Program-made: the position numbers and the translations under genes
Part shown: piece by piece, positions 18,507 to 28,115 of the stretch
Layout of the letters: each line of letters begins with the position of its first letter
Position numbering within the stretch: the stretch's first letter is position 1
Assembly (NCBI RefSeq): GCF_030683065.1
Contig: NZ_JAUXMX010000007.1
Span: 227,798 to 291,797 of the forward strand
Direction of reading: 5' to 3'
Source of the DNA: Pseudomonas sp.
GTDB taxonomy: Bacteria; Pseudomonadota; Gammaproteobacteria; Pseudomonadales; Pseudomonadaceae
DNA length: 64,000 nucleotides
Notes under the pieces: model-generated
The model's input: only the letters and a program-made list of their open reading frames with translations
Told to the model about the DNA's origin: nothing
Databases searched by the model: none

Positions 18507-19121
18507 ATGAAAACCCGCGACCGTATCCTCGAGTGCGCGCTGATGCTGTTCAACCAGCAAGGCGAACCCAACGTATCCATTCTCGAAATCGCCAATGAAC
18601 TGGGAATCAGCCCAGGCAACCTGTACTACCACTTCCATGGCAAGGAGCCGCTGATTCTCGGCTTGTTCGAGCGTTTCCAGGCAGAGCTCGCGCCGCTGCT
18701 CAATCCACCTGACGATGTACGCCTGGATGTAGAGGACTATTGGCTGTTCCTGCACCTGATCGTCGAGCGTATGGCGCACTACCGGTTTCTGTTCCAGGAC
18801 TTATCCAACCTGGCCGGGCGCCTGCCAAAACTGGCCCGCGGCATCCGCAACTGGCTGAACGCATTGAAGCGCACCCTGGCATCACTGCTGGCGCGACTCA
18901 AGGCAGAAAACCAGCTGCTCAGCGACACCGACTCCCTCGGCCAGCTGGTCGAGCAGATCACCCTGACCCTGCTGTTCTCCATGGATTACCAACGCATCAT
19001 CGGCCGCGAGGGAGAAAGCCGCCTCGTGGTCTATCAGGTAATGATGCTGGTGGCACCGCACCTGACGACGGAATCACGCTTCGCCGCCGAACACTTGGCG
19101 CGTCGCTACCTGGAAACCTGA
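18507..19121 (+). CDS. phaD: TetR-family regulator PhaD
   Basis: Transcriptional regulator of the pha cluster, 204 residues. The N-terminal TetR helix-turn-helix is SILEIANELGISPGNLYYHF; the rest is the ligand-binding domain. In P. putida PhaD activates the phaC1 and phaI promoters, probably with an acyl-CoA-type effector. It converges on phaF across a shared terminator. Confidence 0.94.
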   Translation: MKTRDRILECALMLFNQQGEPNVSILEIANELGISPGNLYYHFHGKEPLILGLFERFQAELAPLLNPPDDVRLDVEDYWLFLHLIVERMAHYRFLFQDLSNLAGRLPKLARGIRNWLNALKRTLASLLARLKAENQLLSDTDSLGQLVEQITLTLLFSMDYQRIIGREGESRLVVYQVMMLVAPHLTTESRFAAEHLARRYLET

Positions 19122-19156
19122 ACCACATAACGCCTGCATCAACTGCCGAAAACGAC

Positions 19157-19181
19157 AACGCCCGGCGCTAGGCCGGGCGTT
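19157..19181. terminator. Bidirectional terminator between phaD and phaF
   Basis: Perfect 10-bp stem AACGCCCGGC / GCCGGGCGTT with loop GCTAG, between convergent phaD (+) and phaF (-). The T-tracts are modest on both sides. Confidence 0.8.
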
Positions 19182-19202
19182 GGTGTTTACGGCGGTGAGT
19201 CT

Positions 19203-19916
19203 TTAGGACTGGCTGGCCGGTGTTACTGGAGCCGCTACGGCTGCCGGAGCAACAGCTGGCTCAGCTGCGACGGGAGCAGTAGTGACCGCAGGTTTAGCGG
19301 CGGCCTTGGCTGCCGGCTTGGCCACAGCCTTTACCGCAGGCTTGGCTGCAGCTGGCTTGGCGGCTGGCTTAGCGGCAGCTTTAACTGCAGGTTTGGCGGC
19401 GGCTTTGACCGCTGGTTTGGCTGCAGCTTTGACCGCAGGTTTAGCGGCTGCTTTTGCCGCCGGCTTAGCGACTGGCTTAACCGACTTGACCGAAACGCCG
19501 GTCAATTGCTCGATCTGCTTGGTCAGGCTGTCGACCTTGGCGTTGAGCGCTTTCACTTCATTGCGGCTCGGTACACCAAGACGCGAGATAGCGTTGTTCA
19601 AACGCTTGTCGAACGCCTCTTCCAGCTCGCCCCACTTGCCAATAGCCCGGTCCTTGACCTCGTCGACCTTGGAGCGGGTGCTGCCCACTTTCGACTCGAC
19701 GGTAGACTTCACGGCATCGACTTGCTTCTCGACTTCGCTCTTGGCCTGCTTCTCGGCTTTTTCGCCATCCTTGACCAGCGTGTCGAACAGCTTGGTGCCG
19801 TCCTTGCTGACTTTGGAGTAAGCCCCCAGGCCCGCTAACCAGATCTGGCGCGAGTATTTTTCAACTTCGCCGATCCAAGAGCTGGTCTGCTTTTCGATTT
19901 TCTTTTTGACGGCCAT
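19203..19916 (-). CDS. phaF: Phasin PhaF with histone H1-like tail
   Basis: Granule-bound phasin that also binds DNA and helps partition PHA granules at division. The 237-residue protein has an N-terminal phasin domain (MAVKKKIEKQ, IWLAGLGAYSKV), a coiled-coil stretch (about residues 60-140), and a C-terminal region built of AAKPAVKA-type repeats, typical of histone H1-like DNA-binding tails. The start has AAGGAG upstream. It follows phaI by 10 bases in a leftward operon. Confidence 0.95.
   Translation of the reverse strand: MAVKKKIEKQTSSWIGEVEKYSRQIWLAGLGAYSKVSKDGTKLFDTLVKDGEKAEKQAKSEVEKQVDAVKSTVESKVGSTRSKVDEVKDRAIGKWGELEEAFDKRLNNAISRLGVPSRNEVKALNAKVDSLTKQIEQLTGVSVKSVKPVAKPAAKAAAKPAVKAAAKPAVKAAAKPAVKAAAKPAAKPAAAKPAVKAVAKPAAKAAAKPAVTTAPVAAEPAVAPAAVAAPVTPASQS
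19270..19470 (-). repeat. Degenerate tandem repeats encoding the PhaF Ala/Lys/Pro tail
   Basis: The DNA for the PhaF tail is a run of near-repeats of about 24 bases encoding AAKPAVKA units, with the most regular part near 19370-19450. Such repeats expand and contract easily between strains. Confidence 0.75.
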
Positions 19917-19926
19917 GCTGTTCTCC

Positions 19927-20367
19927 TTATTTGGTACGCGCGACTTGCTCGAGCAACGCGCTTAGCTGGTCAAGCTTAGCAGACAGTACTGCAACATCCT
20001 GCTTGGATGGGATGCCGATACGGTTGAGCGCACTGGCTACGCGGGTGTCGAACGCCTTCTCGATTTTATCGAGTTGCACTTCAACTTTATCTTTCACGCT
20101 GTTGACGTTGCTGGTCACGCTGCTCTTGACGCTATCGATCTGGCTATTGGCTGCTTCGACCTGGTCATTGACCAGTGTCTTGCCTTGCTTCTCGACGCTT
20201 TCGCCGCTCTTGACCAGCTCTTTGAAATACTCGGCGCCCTCATGCCCGGCTTTGGCATAAGCACCCAGGCCAGCCAGCCAGATCTTGCGGGCATATACTT
20301 TTACGTCGGTCAGCACGGTGGCTTTATCTTCGACGTCGACTTTCTTCTTCACGGCAACTTTCGACAT
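19927..20367 (-). CDS. phaI: Phasin PhaI
   Basis: Small granule-associated phasin that coats PHA granules, 146 residues from MSKVAVKKKV. It shares the phasin motif IWLAGLGAYAKAG with PhaF but lacks the histone-like tail. A long amphipathic coiled-coil region (about residues 55-120) is visible. The ATG at 20367 has GAGGTG just upstream; an earlier in-frame start at 20451 adds sequence not typical of the family. First gene of phaI-phaF. Confidence 0.93.
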   Translation of the reverse strand: MSKVAVKKKVDVEDKATVLTDVKVYARKIWLAGLGAYAKAGHEGAEYFKELVKSGESVEKQGKTLVNDQVEAANSQIDSVKSSVTSNVNSVKDKVEVQLDKIEKAFDTRVASALNRIGIPSKQDVAVLSAKLDQLSALLEQVARTK

Positions 20368-20480
20368 GGTGCACCTCACTCTTAGTGTTTCGAGGAAACG
20401 CCCACGGAATGCAGGCTTAGGAGCAAGGTACCGAGGAAAATTAGAATCCACATACTAGTCGCAAAAAATACAACAACCTC

Positions 20481-20759
20481 TCAAACCTTGAGACTCTTAT
20501 CCAGCACCTCTTCGATTTCCCGCTTGATACTGCCGCTCATGGCCGACAACAACAGACCGAGGTTGAGCTGCACACGCACCTGATCCTCACCCACCTCGAT
20601 ACGCCCATCGGCACCGCTGCGCTTGAACTCCAGGGTGTCGCCATTCCAGCTGTAACGCACGGCATACTCACGCGCCAGACGCTCAGCCAACTGTTCGGCC
20701 TTTTCCCGGGCGACCTCGCGACCGAGCGAATGGGGACGTTGCACATCAATCTTGGCCAT
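20481..20759 (-). CDS. Polyhydroxyalkanoic acid system family protein
   Basis: Small protein of 92 residues, MAKIDVQRPHSLGREVAREK onward, of the PHA_gran_rgn family found beside phasin genes. It has a helical N-terminus followed by a beta-rich part (YSWNGDTLEFKRSGADGRIEV) and resembles proteins with a steroidogenic-START-like fold by pattern only. No enzymatic motif is seen. The ATG at 20759 with CAGGAG upstream is preferred. Its biochemical role is unknown. It is divergent from ubiE. Confidence 0.85.
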   Translation of the reverse strand: MAKIDVQRPHSLGREVAREKAEQLAERLAREYAVRYSWNGDTLEFKRSGADGRIEVGEDQVRVQLNLGLLLSAMSGSIKREIEEVLDKSLKV

Positions 20760-20967
20760 GGCGTTTCTCCTGAGCAGACCAACTGCGACCTTAAGTCGCG
20801 CGACTATAGCAATTAAGCTGCAGTCACTCGCTGCACACTGCACCAGATGCCAGGCATTTTGCTTTGGCGGTACTTGCCGCTTGGCCCTTGCAGCTCCGCG
20901 CGGTCTTTTCGGTTTAGAATGGCTGCTACTTTGATTCAGCCTCTCTATATATTCAGGTAAGGGCGAG

Positions 20968-21738
20968 ATGAACGACCCGCGCAAGCACAGCGACAGCGAA
21001 CCCACCACGCATTTTGGCTTCCAGGATGTACCGGAAAGCCAAAAGGCGGACAAAGTCGCCGAAGTGTTTCATTCGGTGGCCGCTAAATACGACCTGATGA
21101 ATGACCTGCTTTCGGGCGGCATGCACCGATTGTGGAAGCGTTTCACCATCGAGCTGTCCGGCGTACGTCCGGGTAATCGGGTGCTGGATATCGCCGGCGG
21201 CACTGGCGACCTCGCACGCAAGTTCGCCAGCCTGGTCGGGCCCACCGGCGAAGTGGTGCTGGCCGACATCAACGAGTCGATGCTCAAAGTCGGTCGTGAC
21301 CGCCTGCTCGACCGCGGCGTGGCCGGTAACGTGCGCTTCGTCCAGGCTGACGCCGAGAAGCTGCCGTTCCCGGACAATCATTTCGATTGCGTGACCATTG
21401 CCTTCGGCCTGCGCAACGTCACCCATAAAGAGGACGCCATCCGCTCCATGCTGCGCGTGCTCAAGCCCGGCGGTCGTCTGCTGGTGCTGGAATTCTCCAA
21501 GCCGTCGAGCAGCCTGCTGTCGAAGGTCTACGACACCTACTCGTTCAAGTTCATGCCGCTGATGGGCAAGCTGATCACCAACGACGCCGAAAGCTATCGC
21601 TACCTGGCCGAGTCGATCCGCATGCACCCGGACCAGGACACCCTCAAGGCCATGATGGTCGAGGCCGGCTTCGAGCGCGTCACCTACCACAACATGACTG
21701 GCGGCATCGTCGCCCTGCACCGCGGTATCAAACCCTGA
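20968..21738 (+). CDS. ubiE: Ubiquinone/menaquinone biosynthesis C-methyltransferase
   Basis: SAM-dependent C-methyltransferase of quinone biosynthesis, 256 residues. Motif I is [26 protein letters not shown] and [13 protein letters not shown] segments are family signatures. First gene of ubiE-ubiJ-ubiB, overlapping ubiJ by one base. Confidence 0.97.
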   Translation: MNDPRKHSDSEPTTHFGFQDVPESQKADKVAEVFHSVAAKYDLMNDLLSGGMHRLWKRFTIELSGVRPGNRVLDIAGGTGDLARKFASLVGPTGEVVLADINESMLKVGRDRLLDRGVAGNVRFVQADAEKLPFPDNHFDCVTIAFGLRNVTHKEDAIRSMLRVLKPGGRLLVLEFSKPSSSLLSKVYDTYSFKFMPLMGKLITNDAESYRYLAESIRMHPDQDTLKAMMVEAGFERVTYHNMTGGIVALHRGIKP

Positions 21739-22355
21739 TGCTCAGCACCGCCCTACTGGCCGGCGTCGAGCTGGGCCTCAACCGGGTGCTGGCCCTGGAC
21801 AGCACGGCATTGCCACGCCTGGCGCGCCTGAGCGGTCGGGTGATCGCGGTGGACTGCACGGCGCCAGCGCTGCAGCTGTTCATCCTGCCCAGTGGCGACG
21901 GTTTGCAACTGGCCGGGCAATGGGCCGGCGAGGCCGATTGCAGGCTGCGCGCTCCTGCTGCGAGCCTGCTGCGCCTGGCCACCAGCAAAGATAAAACGGC
22001 GGTACTGCATAGCCCGCACGTCGAGCTGGACGGCGACAGCGCCGCCCTCATGGAGCTGGCCAGCATTCTTCAAGACCTGGAGCTGGACTGGGAGTACGAA
22101 CTGTCGCGCTGGCTTGGCCCCGTCGCCAGCCAGCTAATCGGCAGCCATCTGCGCAGCCGTGCCAACTGGACCGGCAAGACCCTCGACAGCCTGCGCCTGA
22201 ACCTCGCCGATTACCTCAGTGAAGAATCGCGTAGTCTGGTCGGCCAACGCGAAGCAGATGCCCGCTTCGCCGAACTGGATCGACTCAAGCTCGCCCTCGA
22301 CCGTCTCGATGCCCGCATTGAGCGCCTCATCCAACCGCATAAGCCCAACGCATGA
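21738..22355 (+). CDS. ubiJ: Ubiquinone biosynthesis accessory factor UbiJ (SCP2 domain)
   Basis: Lipid-binding assembly factor of the soluble Ubi metabolon; it binds ubiquinone intermediates in its SCP2 domain. The protein has 205 residues, with the SCP2-like fold in about residues 15-115 and a C-terminal helical part ending in a heptad region ([21 protein letters not shown]). Gene identity rests on its place between ubiE and ubiB plus this architecture. It overlaps both neighbours. Confidence 0.9.
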   Translation: MLSTALLAGVELGLNRVLALDSTALPRLARLSGRVIAVDCTAPALQLFILPSGDGLQLAGQWAGEADCRLRAPAASLLRLATSKDKTAVLHSPHVELDGDSAALMELASILQDLELDWEYELSRWLGPVASQLIGSHLRSRANWTGKTLDSLRLNLADYLSEESRSLVGQREADARFAELDRLKLALDRLDARIERLIQPHKPNA

Positions 22356-23941
22356 AGCTGCTCGCCGTTCGTCGTCTACTGCGTATTCAACGTGTGGTCA
22401 TCCGCTACCAACTGGATGATCTGCTGTTCGCCCAAGCGCTGCCACTCTGGCTGCGCGCCCTGCGCTATGCCTTGCCATGGCGCTGGCTGCCGCGTAAGCC
22501 CCTGGATTTATCGCGCGGCGCGCGCCTGCGCCTGGCCCTGGAAGAGCTGGGGCCGATCTTTATCAAGTTTGGTCAATTACTCTCCACCCGCCGCGACCTG
22601 CTGCCGATGGATATCGCCGATGAGCTGGCCAAGCTGCAGGATCAGGTACCGCCGTTCGACCAAGAGCACTCGCGGGCACTGATCGAAGAACAACTCGGCG
22701 CCAAGGTCGGCGAGGTATTCGCCCGCTTCGACGCCCAGCCCCTCGCGTCGGCATCCATCGCCCAAGTGCATGGCGCGCAGCTGAAAAGCGGCGAGGAAGT
22801 GGTGGTCAAGGTGATTCGCCCCGGCCTTGAACCCGTCATCCGCCAAGACCTGGCATGGCTGTTCCTGCTCGCCAAACTGGCCGAAAAAACCTCTGCCGAT
22901 GCGCGCCGTCTGCGTCCGGTGGAAGTGGTTGGCGACTACGAAAAAACCATCTACGACGAGCTCGACCTGCTGCGCGAAGCGGCCAACGCCAGTCAGCTAA
23001 GGCGCAACTTCACTGACTCGCCACTGCTCTACGTGCCACAGGTTTACTGGGACCTGTGCCGACCGAAAGTACTGGTAATGGAGCGCATCTACGGCATCCA
23101 GGTCACCGACCTGACCACCCTGGCCGACCAGCGCACCGACATGAAGCTGCTGGCCGAACGTGGCGTGGAGATTTTCTTCACCCAGGTGTTTCGCGACAGC
23201 TTTTTCCACGCCGACATGCACCCCGGCAATATTTTCGTCAGCACCCGCACGCCGTGGAACCCGCAGTACATTGCAATCGACTGCGGGATCATCGGCAGCC
23301 TCACCGCGGAAGACCAGGACTACCTGGCGCGCAACCTGCTGGCCTTCTTCAAGCGCGATTACCGCCGCGTGGCGCAACTGCACATCGACTCCGGCTGGGT
23401 GCCGGCCGACACCAAGGTCAACGACTTCGAGGCGGCGATCCGCACCGTCTGCGAGCCGATATTCGAGCGACCGCTGAAGGACATTTCCTTCGCCCAGCTG
23501 CTCTTGCGCCTGTTCCAGACCGCCCGCCGCTTCAATATGGAAGTGCAGCCGCAGTTGGTGCTGCTGCAAAAGACCCTGCTTAACATTGAAGGCCTCGGCC
23601 GCCAGCTTTACCCGGATCTGGACCTGTGGAGTACCGCTCAGCCGTTCCTCGAACGCTGGATGCGCGAGCGAGTCAGCCCGCTGCACCTGTTGCGCAACTT
23701 GCAGCAGCAGGCCGAGCAGGTGCCGCACCTATCGCAGATGGCCCGCGACACCCTGGAGCGACTCAACCAGCAACCGCAGAGCAACCCCAGCGCATCGCGC
23801 AGCACGGCGCATTGGCCGGGGCGCTTGCTTGGTGCCTTGCTGATTGGCGGCGCGGCCACTCAGGGGCTGCTGCTCAGCCTTGCCGCCTGGCCAAGCTGGG
23901 CGATGCTCGCGGGCGGCGTTTATCTGGTCATGCGCCGATAG
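22352..23941 (+). CDS. ubiB: Atypical kinase UbiB
   Basis: ADCK/ABC1 family ATPase needed for ubiquinone biosynthesis, 529 residues. The signature KxGQ region reads [16 protein letters not shown]; the Ala-rich loop ([11 protein letters not shown]), catalytic HADMHPGN and DCG motifs (AIDCGIIG) are intact. Two hydrophobic C-terminal helices anchor it in the membrane. ATGA overlap with ubiJ indicates translational coupling. Confidence 0.97.
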   Translation: MKLLAVRRLLRIQRVVIRYQLDDLLFAQALPLWLRALRYALPWRWLPRKPLDLSRGARLRLALEELGPIFIKFGQLLSTRRDLLPMDIADELAKLQDQVPPFDQEHSRALIEEQLGAKVGEVFARFDAQPLASASIAQVHGAQLKSGEEVVVKVIRPGLEPVIRQDLAWLFLLAKLAEKTSADARRLRPVEVVGDYEKTIYDELDLLREAANASQLRRNFTDSPLLYVPQVYWDLCRPKVLVMERIYGIQVTDLTTLADQRTDMKLLAERGVEIFFTQVFRDSFFHADMHPGNIFVSTRTPWNPQYIAIDCGIIGSLTAEDQDYLARNLLAFFKRDYRRVAQLHIDSGWVPADTKVNDFEAAIRTVCEPIFERPLKDISFAQLLLRLFQTARRFNMEVQPQLVLLQKTLLNIEGLGRQLYPDLDLWSTAQPFLERWMRERVSPLHLLRNLQQQAEQVPHLSQMARDTLERLNQQPQSNPSASRSTAHWPGRLLGALLIGGAATQGLLLSLAAWPSWAMLAGGVYLVMRR

Positions 23942-23993
23942 CGCTGGCACACTAGATGTCTTCTGATAAGGTCCGCAACCTGCGGAAATAGCG

Positions 23994-24395
23994 ATGAACA
24001 ACTGGCTCGACGAAATCAACTGGAACAGCGACGGCCTGGTGCCGGCAATTGCCCAGGATCACCAAACCGGCCGCGTATTGATGATGGCCTGGATGAACCG
24101 CGAAGCCCTGGCCCTGACCGCCAGTGAGCAGCGCGCCATCTACTGGTCGCGTTCGCGCGGCAAGCTGTGGCGCAAGGGCGAAGAGTCCGGTCATGTGCAA
24201 AAGCTCCACGAACTGCGGCTCGACTGCGACGCCGATGTGATCATTCTCAAGGTCGAGCAATTGGGTGGTATCGCCTGCCACACCGGCCGTGAAAGTTGCT
24301 TCTATCGGCTGTTCGACAACGGTGCCTGGAAAACTGTCGATGCCGTACTCAAAGACCCGCATGCCATCTATGCCAAAGGACACAAACATGAGTGA
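23994..24395 (+). CDS. hisI: Phosphoribosyl-AMP cyclohydrolase
   Basis: Third step of histidine synthesis, opening the ring of phosphoribosyl-AMP. The 133-residue stand-alone HisI shows [28 protein letters not shown], and the metal-binding DCDAD and [12 protein letters not shown] cysteines. As in other pseudomonads hisI and hisE are separate genes, not the fused enterobacterial hisIE. It overlaps hisE by 8 bases. Confidence 0.97.
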   Translation: MNNWLDEINWNSDGLVPAIAQDHQTGRVLMMAWMNREALALTASEQRAIYWSRSRGKLWRKGEESGHVQKLHELRLDCDADVIILKVEQLGGIACHTGRESCFYRLFDNGAWKTVDAVLKDPHAIYAKGHKHE

Positions 24396-24735
24396 CACGG
24401 GCATGACTGACACCCTGAGCCGCCTGGCCGACGTGCTGGAAGCGCGCAAAGGAGCCGCGGCCGACAGTTCCTATGTTGCCAGCCTGTACCACAAGGGCCT
24501 GAACAAGATCCTCGAGAAAGTCGGCGAAGAGTCGGTAGAAACCATTCTCGCCGCCAAGGACGCTGCCGTCAGCGGCGACTGCAGCGAGCTGATCTACGAA
24601 ACTGCCGACCTGTGGTTCCATAGCCTGATCATGCTGGCCGCCCTCGGCCAACATCCGCAGGCCGTGCTCGACGAACTGGATCGCCGCTTCGGCCTGTCCG
24701 GACACGTGGAAAAAGCCGCACGTCCGCAATCCTGA
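24388..24735 (+). CDS. hisE: Phosphoribosyl-ATP pyrophosphatase
   Basis: Second step of histidine synthesis, removing pyrophosphate from phosphoribosyl-ATP. It is a MazG-like all-alpha enzyme of 115 residues with [15 protein letters not shown] and [17 protein letters not shown]. The ATG at 24388 has AGGA 8 bases upstream; an ATG at 24403 (110 residues) is also possible. Downstream tatA starts 41 bases later. Confidence 0.95.
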   Translation: MSDTGMTDTLSRLADVLEARKGAAADSSYVASLYHKGLNKILEKVGEESVETILAAKDAAVSGDCSELIYETADLWFHSLIMLAALGQHPQAVLDELDRRFGLSGHVEKAARPQS

Positions 24736-24776
24736 TCGGCGCTTTATCAATAACCACTTACTAAGGAGTACGCATC

Positions 24777-25010
24777 ATGGGTTTCGGTGGCATTAGCATT
24801 TGGCAACTCGTGATCATCCTGCTGATCGTGGTCATGCTGTTCGGTACCAAGCGCCTGAAAGGCCTGGGTTCTGATCTTGGCGACGCAATCAAGGGCTTTA
24901 AAAAATCGATGGGCAACGAAGACGGCGACAAGCCGGCAGTGGAAGAGCCCAAGGGCCAGACCATCGATGCCCAGGCGCGCAAGGTTGAAGAACCGACGAA
25001 GAAAGACTAA
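24777..25010 (+). CDS. tatA: Twin-arginine translocase subunit TatA
   Basis: Pore-forming component for export of folded proteins. The 77-residue protein has the short N-terminal membrane helix ([18 protein letters not shown]), the [14 protein letters not shown] hinge and amphipathic helix, and an acidic tail. TAAGGAG precedes the start. First of tatABC. Confidence 0.97.
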   Translation: MGFGGISIWQLVIILLIVVMLFGTKRLKGLGSDLGDAIKGFKKSMGNEDGDKPAVEEPKGQTIDAQARKVEEPTKKD

Positions 25011-25013
25011 GCC

Positions 25014-25358
25014 ATGTTCGATATAGGCTTTACCGAGCTGTTGCTGATTGGCGTGGTTGCCCTGGTGGTACTGGGTCCTGATCGCTTGCCTGGTGCCGTG
25101 CGCACGGCTGGGCTGTGGATCGGCCGGATCAAGCGCAGCTTCAGCGCGATCAAGGCTGAAGTCGAGCGCGAGATCGGTGCCGATGAAATCCGCCGGCAAC
25201 TGCATAACGAGCAGATTCTCGACCTTGAGCGCGAAATGAAGGCCATGAAAAAAACCTTTGATGCGCCCCTAAGCAGCATCACCGAGTCAAAACCAGCCAG
25301 CGACGCCGCGCCTGCGGCAGACAGCAGCCCCCCCCAGGATAAACCCCAACAACCATGA
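25014..25358 (+). CDS. tatB: Twin-arginine translocase subunit TatB
   Basis: Receptor-complex subunit, 114 residues. It starts [20 protein letters not shown] with the conserved Glu8 of TatB, followed by [15 protein letters not shown] and a longer amphipathic helix than TatA. The Pro/Ala-rich C-terminus overlaps tatC by 4 bases. Confidence 0.96.
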   Translation: MFDIGFTELLLIGVVALVVLGPDRLPGAVRTAGLWIGRIKRSFSAIKAEVEREIGADEIRRQLHNEQILDLEREMKAMKKTFDAPLSSITESKPASDAAPAADSSPPQDKPQQP

Positions 25359-26158
25359 GCCGACTAACGGACAGCGACCAGGAAATGCCCCTGGTATCGC
25401 ACCTGACTGAACTGCGCACGCGCCTGCTGCGCATTGTGGGCGCCGTGCTGCTGCTGTTTGCCGGACTGTTCTACTTCTCCCAGGAGATCTACGCGCTGGT
25501 CGCCGCACCACTGCGGGCGTACCTGCCGGAAGGCGCCACCATGATCGCCACGGGCGTTGCCTCGCCCTTCCTGACGCCGTTCAAGCTGACCATGATGGTC
25601 GCCCTGTTTCTGTCGATGCCGATCATCCTGCATCAGATATGGGGCTTTATCGCGCCCGGTCTGTACAAGCACGAGAAGCGCATCGCCATCCCCTTGCTGA
25701 TCTCCAGCATCCTGCTGTTTTACGGCGGCATGGCCTTCGCCTACTTTGTGGTGTTCCCGATCATGTTCGGCTTCTTCGCCAGCGTGACCCCGGAAGGCGT
25801 GGCCATGATGACGGACATCGGCCAGTACCTGGATTTCGTCCTCGCCCTGTTCTTCGCCTTTGGCGTCGCCTTCGAGATCCCGGTGGCAACCTTCCTGCTG
25901 ATTTGGGTTGGCATTGTCGACGTGGCCACCCTGCGCAAAAGCCGACCTTACGTGATCGTCGGCTGCTTCGCCGTTGGCATGGTCTTGACCCCGCCGGATG
26001 TCTTCTCGCAGACCCTGCTGGCCGTGCCGATGTGGCTGCTGTTCGAGGCAGGCCTACTGTTTGGCAGCCTGGTCAAGCGCCGCGACGAACACGAAGCCGA
26101 CCTAGCAGCCGCCGCCGAGCAAGAGCCTGACGACCAGCCGCCTGCCGCCAAACCGTGA
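25355..26158 (+). CDS. tatC: Twin-arginine translocase subunit TatC
   Basis: Six-helix membrane core that binds the twin-arginine signal peptide, 267 residues. [16 protein letters not shown] at the N-terminus, FLTPFKLT, and [12 protein letters not shown] (with the conserved Glu) are diagnostic. It overlaps rsmE by 4 bases. Confidence 0.97.
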   Translation: MSRLTDSDQEMPLVSHLTELRTRLLRIVGAVLLLFAGLFYFSQEIYALVAAPLRAYLPEGATMIATGVASPFLTPFKLTMMVALFLSMPIILHQIWGFIAPGLYKHEKRIAIPLLISSILLFYGGMAFAYFVVFPIMFGFFASVTPEGVAMMTDIGQYLDFVLALFFAFGVAFEIPVATFLLIWVGIVDVATLRKSRPYVIVGCFAVGMVLTPPDVFSQTLLAVPMWLLFEAGLLFGSLVKRRDEHEADLAAAAEQEPDDQPPAAKP

Positions 26159-26862
26159 ACCTGCTGCTATTGGAAGACGGCGATTTCATCGCCGCTGATC
26201 GCGCCCTGCTTAGCGGTCGCCGCCTCAAGCATCTGCACGAGGTGCACCGCGCGGCGGTCGGTGACAGCCTGCGCGTCGGTCGCCTGAATGGTTTGATGGG
26301 CTCGGGGCAGCTGCTGCGCCTGGACGCCAACGAGGCCGAGCTGAGCGTCAAGCTCGATCTGCCAGCCCCGGCCAAATTGCCGCTCACCCTGCTGCTCGCC
26401 CTGCCGCGCCCAAAGATGCTGCGCCGCGTACTGCAGACGATCAGCGCCATGGGCGTACCCCGGGTGGTGTTGCTGAACAGCTACCGGGTCGAGAAAAGCT
26501 TCTGGCAAACCCCCTTTCTCGAGCCGGCGGCGGTCCGCGAACAACTGATCCTCGGCCTGGAGCAGGCCCGCGACACGCAACTCCCGGAAATCATCATCGA
26601 AAAACGCTTCAAACCCTTCGTCGAAGACCGCCTGCCTGCGCTGGCTGCCGGCAGCCTCGGCCTGATTGGCCATCCCGGCGACTACCCGGCGTGCCCGCGG
26701 GCGGTCGAGCAGCCGGTAACCCTGGCCATAGGCCCGGAAGGCGGCTGGATCCCCTATGAAGTCGACATGCTGCACAACGCCGGCCTGCAACCGGTGCAGC
26801 TCGGCGAACGCATCCTGCGCGTAGAAACGGCAGTGACCGCCCTGCTGGCGCGGTTGTTTTAG
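26155..26862 (+). CDS. rsmE: 16S rRNA (uracil(1498)-N3)-methyltransferase
   Basis: SPOUT-class methyltransferase modifying U1498 of 16S rRNA. The protein has 235 residues with GTG start in the tatC stop overlap. An N-terminal PUA-like domain ([19 protein letters not shown]) is followed by the SPOUT knot with LAIGPEGGW and [12 protein letters not shown]. Last gene of the hisI-to-rsmE run. Confidence 0.95.
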   Translation: MNLLLLEDGDFIAADRALLSGRRLKHLHEVHRAAVGDSLRVGRLNGLMGSGQLLRLDANEAELSVKLDLPAPAKLPLTLLLALPRPKMLRRVLQTISAMGVPRVVLLNSYRVEKSFWQTPFLEPAAVREQLILGLEQARDTQLPEIIIEKRFKPFVEDRLPALAAGSLGLIGHPGDYPACPRAVEQPVTLAIGPEGGWIPYEVDMLHNAGLQPVQLGERILRVETAVTALLARLF

Positions 26863-27018
26863 GCGCACAGCAGCAAGGTGCTCAAAGACAGCGCCAGCAT
26901 GGCGTGTTCCCGGCCAGGTCCGAGTCAGCCCTGCTCCGGCAATCCTGCGAGTCGTTGCACGGTGCATCTCTGCAGCCGCGGGGTTATGGTCAACTACGTC
27001 GACCAGGAGCCAACGACC

Positions 27019-27438
27019 ATGCGCCCCCAGACTATTGATGTGCCGCGCCTCGAACAGGCCCTGTTCAGCCAGGACGATGCCGAGCAATACCTGGACCTTG
27101 AAACCGGCAGCGTGCTGCGTGTAGCCCCCGGACAGGCCGCTCCGGGGGCCGAGGAGAAATACCATGTTCAGCCTGAGCGCTACCTGGCCATAGAGCCCTT
27201 GGCGCTGGATGATCTTCTGGCCATGCGCGAGGCTTTTCTGTTTAGCCTGCACGACCCGCATGCGCACACCCTGCTCAGCCACGCCCTGAGTGGGCGCCGA
27301 CCCTTGCGCACCTTTGACTATGAGCTGGGAAAGCTGCCGCAGCTGCAACCTGCCTGGCAGGCTTATCAGGCTCGGCAGGCGCGCGAGTTGGCGTTCGAGT
27401 GGTTGCACGCCAATGGCCTGGAGGCGGTGATCCGCTGA
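27019..27438 (+). CDS. UPF0158 family protein
   Basis: A 139-residue hypothetical. The N-terminal EQYLDLETGSVLRV is the hallmark of UPF0158, and the matching position in P. aeruginosa (PA5073) is annotated UPF0158. A helical middle and a C-terminal ARQARELAFEWLHANGLEAV segment follow. AGGAG lies 9 bases before the ATG. No enzymatic motif is seen and no function is proposed. Confidence 0.65.
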   Translation: MRPQTIDVPRLEQALFSQDDAEQYLDLETGSVLRVAPGQAAPGAEEKYHVQPERYLAIEPLALDDLLAMREAFLFSLHDPHAHTLLSHALSGRRPLRTFDYELGKLPQLQPAWQAYQARQARELAFEWLHANGLEAVIR

Positions 27439-27460
27439 TCGCCAGCAAGCTGGCTCCTAC
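27438..27460 (-). repeat. REP element, single copy
   Basis: A 23-base repeat with core CCAGCAAGCTGG, identical to the copies at 63867-63889 and 63916-63938. It begins at the stop codon of the UPF0158 gene, between it and the convergent response regulator. Confidence 0.9.
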
Positions 27461-27467
27461 AGTGACC

Positions 27468-28112
27468 TCAGACACTCAACCAGCCGCGCTCCAGTGCATA
27501 GCTCACCAGCCCGGCCGGGGTATCGACGCCCAGCGTGCGGCGAATGCTCAGCCTATGGGTTTCGACGGTGCGCACGCTGATATCGAGCATACGTGCGATG
27601 GCCTTGTTGCTCAGGCCCTGCACGAGCATCTGCAGCACCTCACGTTCACGCGGAGTTAGCTCATCGTCGGCGCCTGGTGGGCTGACGGTTTTCTCCAGCA
27701 GATCGGCACTGTAGTAGGTCCCGCCAGCCGCTATCGCATCGATGGCGGCGACAATTTCACGTGAGGCGGCATCCTTGAGCACATAGCCACGGGCGCCGGC
27801 ACGGATTGAGCTGGTCACGTATTCGGCGTGGTCGTACATGCTCAGAATCAGGATATGAATACCGGGGTACTGACGGCAGAGGATCTCGGTCAGTTGTAAG
27901 CCGGTCATGTCTTTCATGCCGATGTCGACCAGCAACAGGTCGGGACGAACCTGCTCGACCAGCGTCAGTGCCTCGGCGCCACTACTGGCTTCGCCCACCA
28001 CCGCCAGCTGCGGCATGGCCGTCAACAGCGCGCGCAGGCCGTCGCGCACCAGCTCATGGTCATCGACCAGGGCGACACGGATCGGTTGGCGATCTTCGGA
28101 TATGTTGGACAT
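27468..28112 (-). CDS. NarL/FixJ-family response regulator
   Basis: DNA-binding response regulator of 214 residues. The receiver domain has acidic residues in ALVDDHE, the phosphorylated Asp63 in LLVDIGMKD, and Lys in VLKDAA. The LuxR-type helix-turn-helix is LTPREREVLQMLVQGLSNKA with ARMLDISVRTVETH. The partner kinase starts upstream with only 3 bases between. Target genes are not evident. Confidence 0.93.
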   Translation of the reverse strand: MSNISEDRQPIRVALVDDHELVRDGLRALLTAMPQLAVVGEASSGAEALTLVEQVRPDLLLVDIGMKDMTGLQLTEILCRQYPGIHILILSMYDHAEYVTSSIRAGARGYVLKDAASREIVAAIDAIAAGGTYYSADLLEKTVSPPGADDELTPREREVLQMLVQGLSNKAIARMLDISVRTVETHRLSIRRTLGVDTPAGLVSYALERGWLSV

Positions 28113-28115
28113 GGC

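Noticed and set aside
19270..19470. Possible CRISPR-like array
   Set aside because: The repeats are contiguous, in frame and encode the Ala/Lys/Pro tail of PhaF; there are no spacers.
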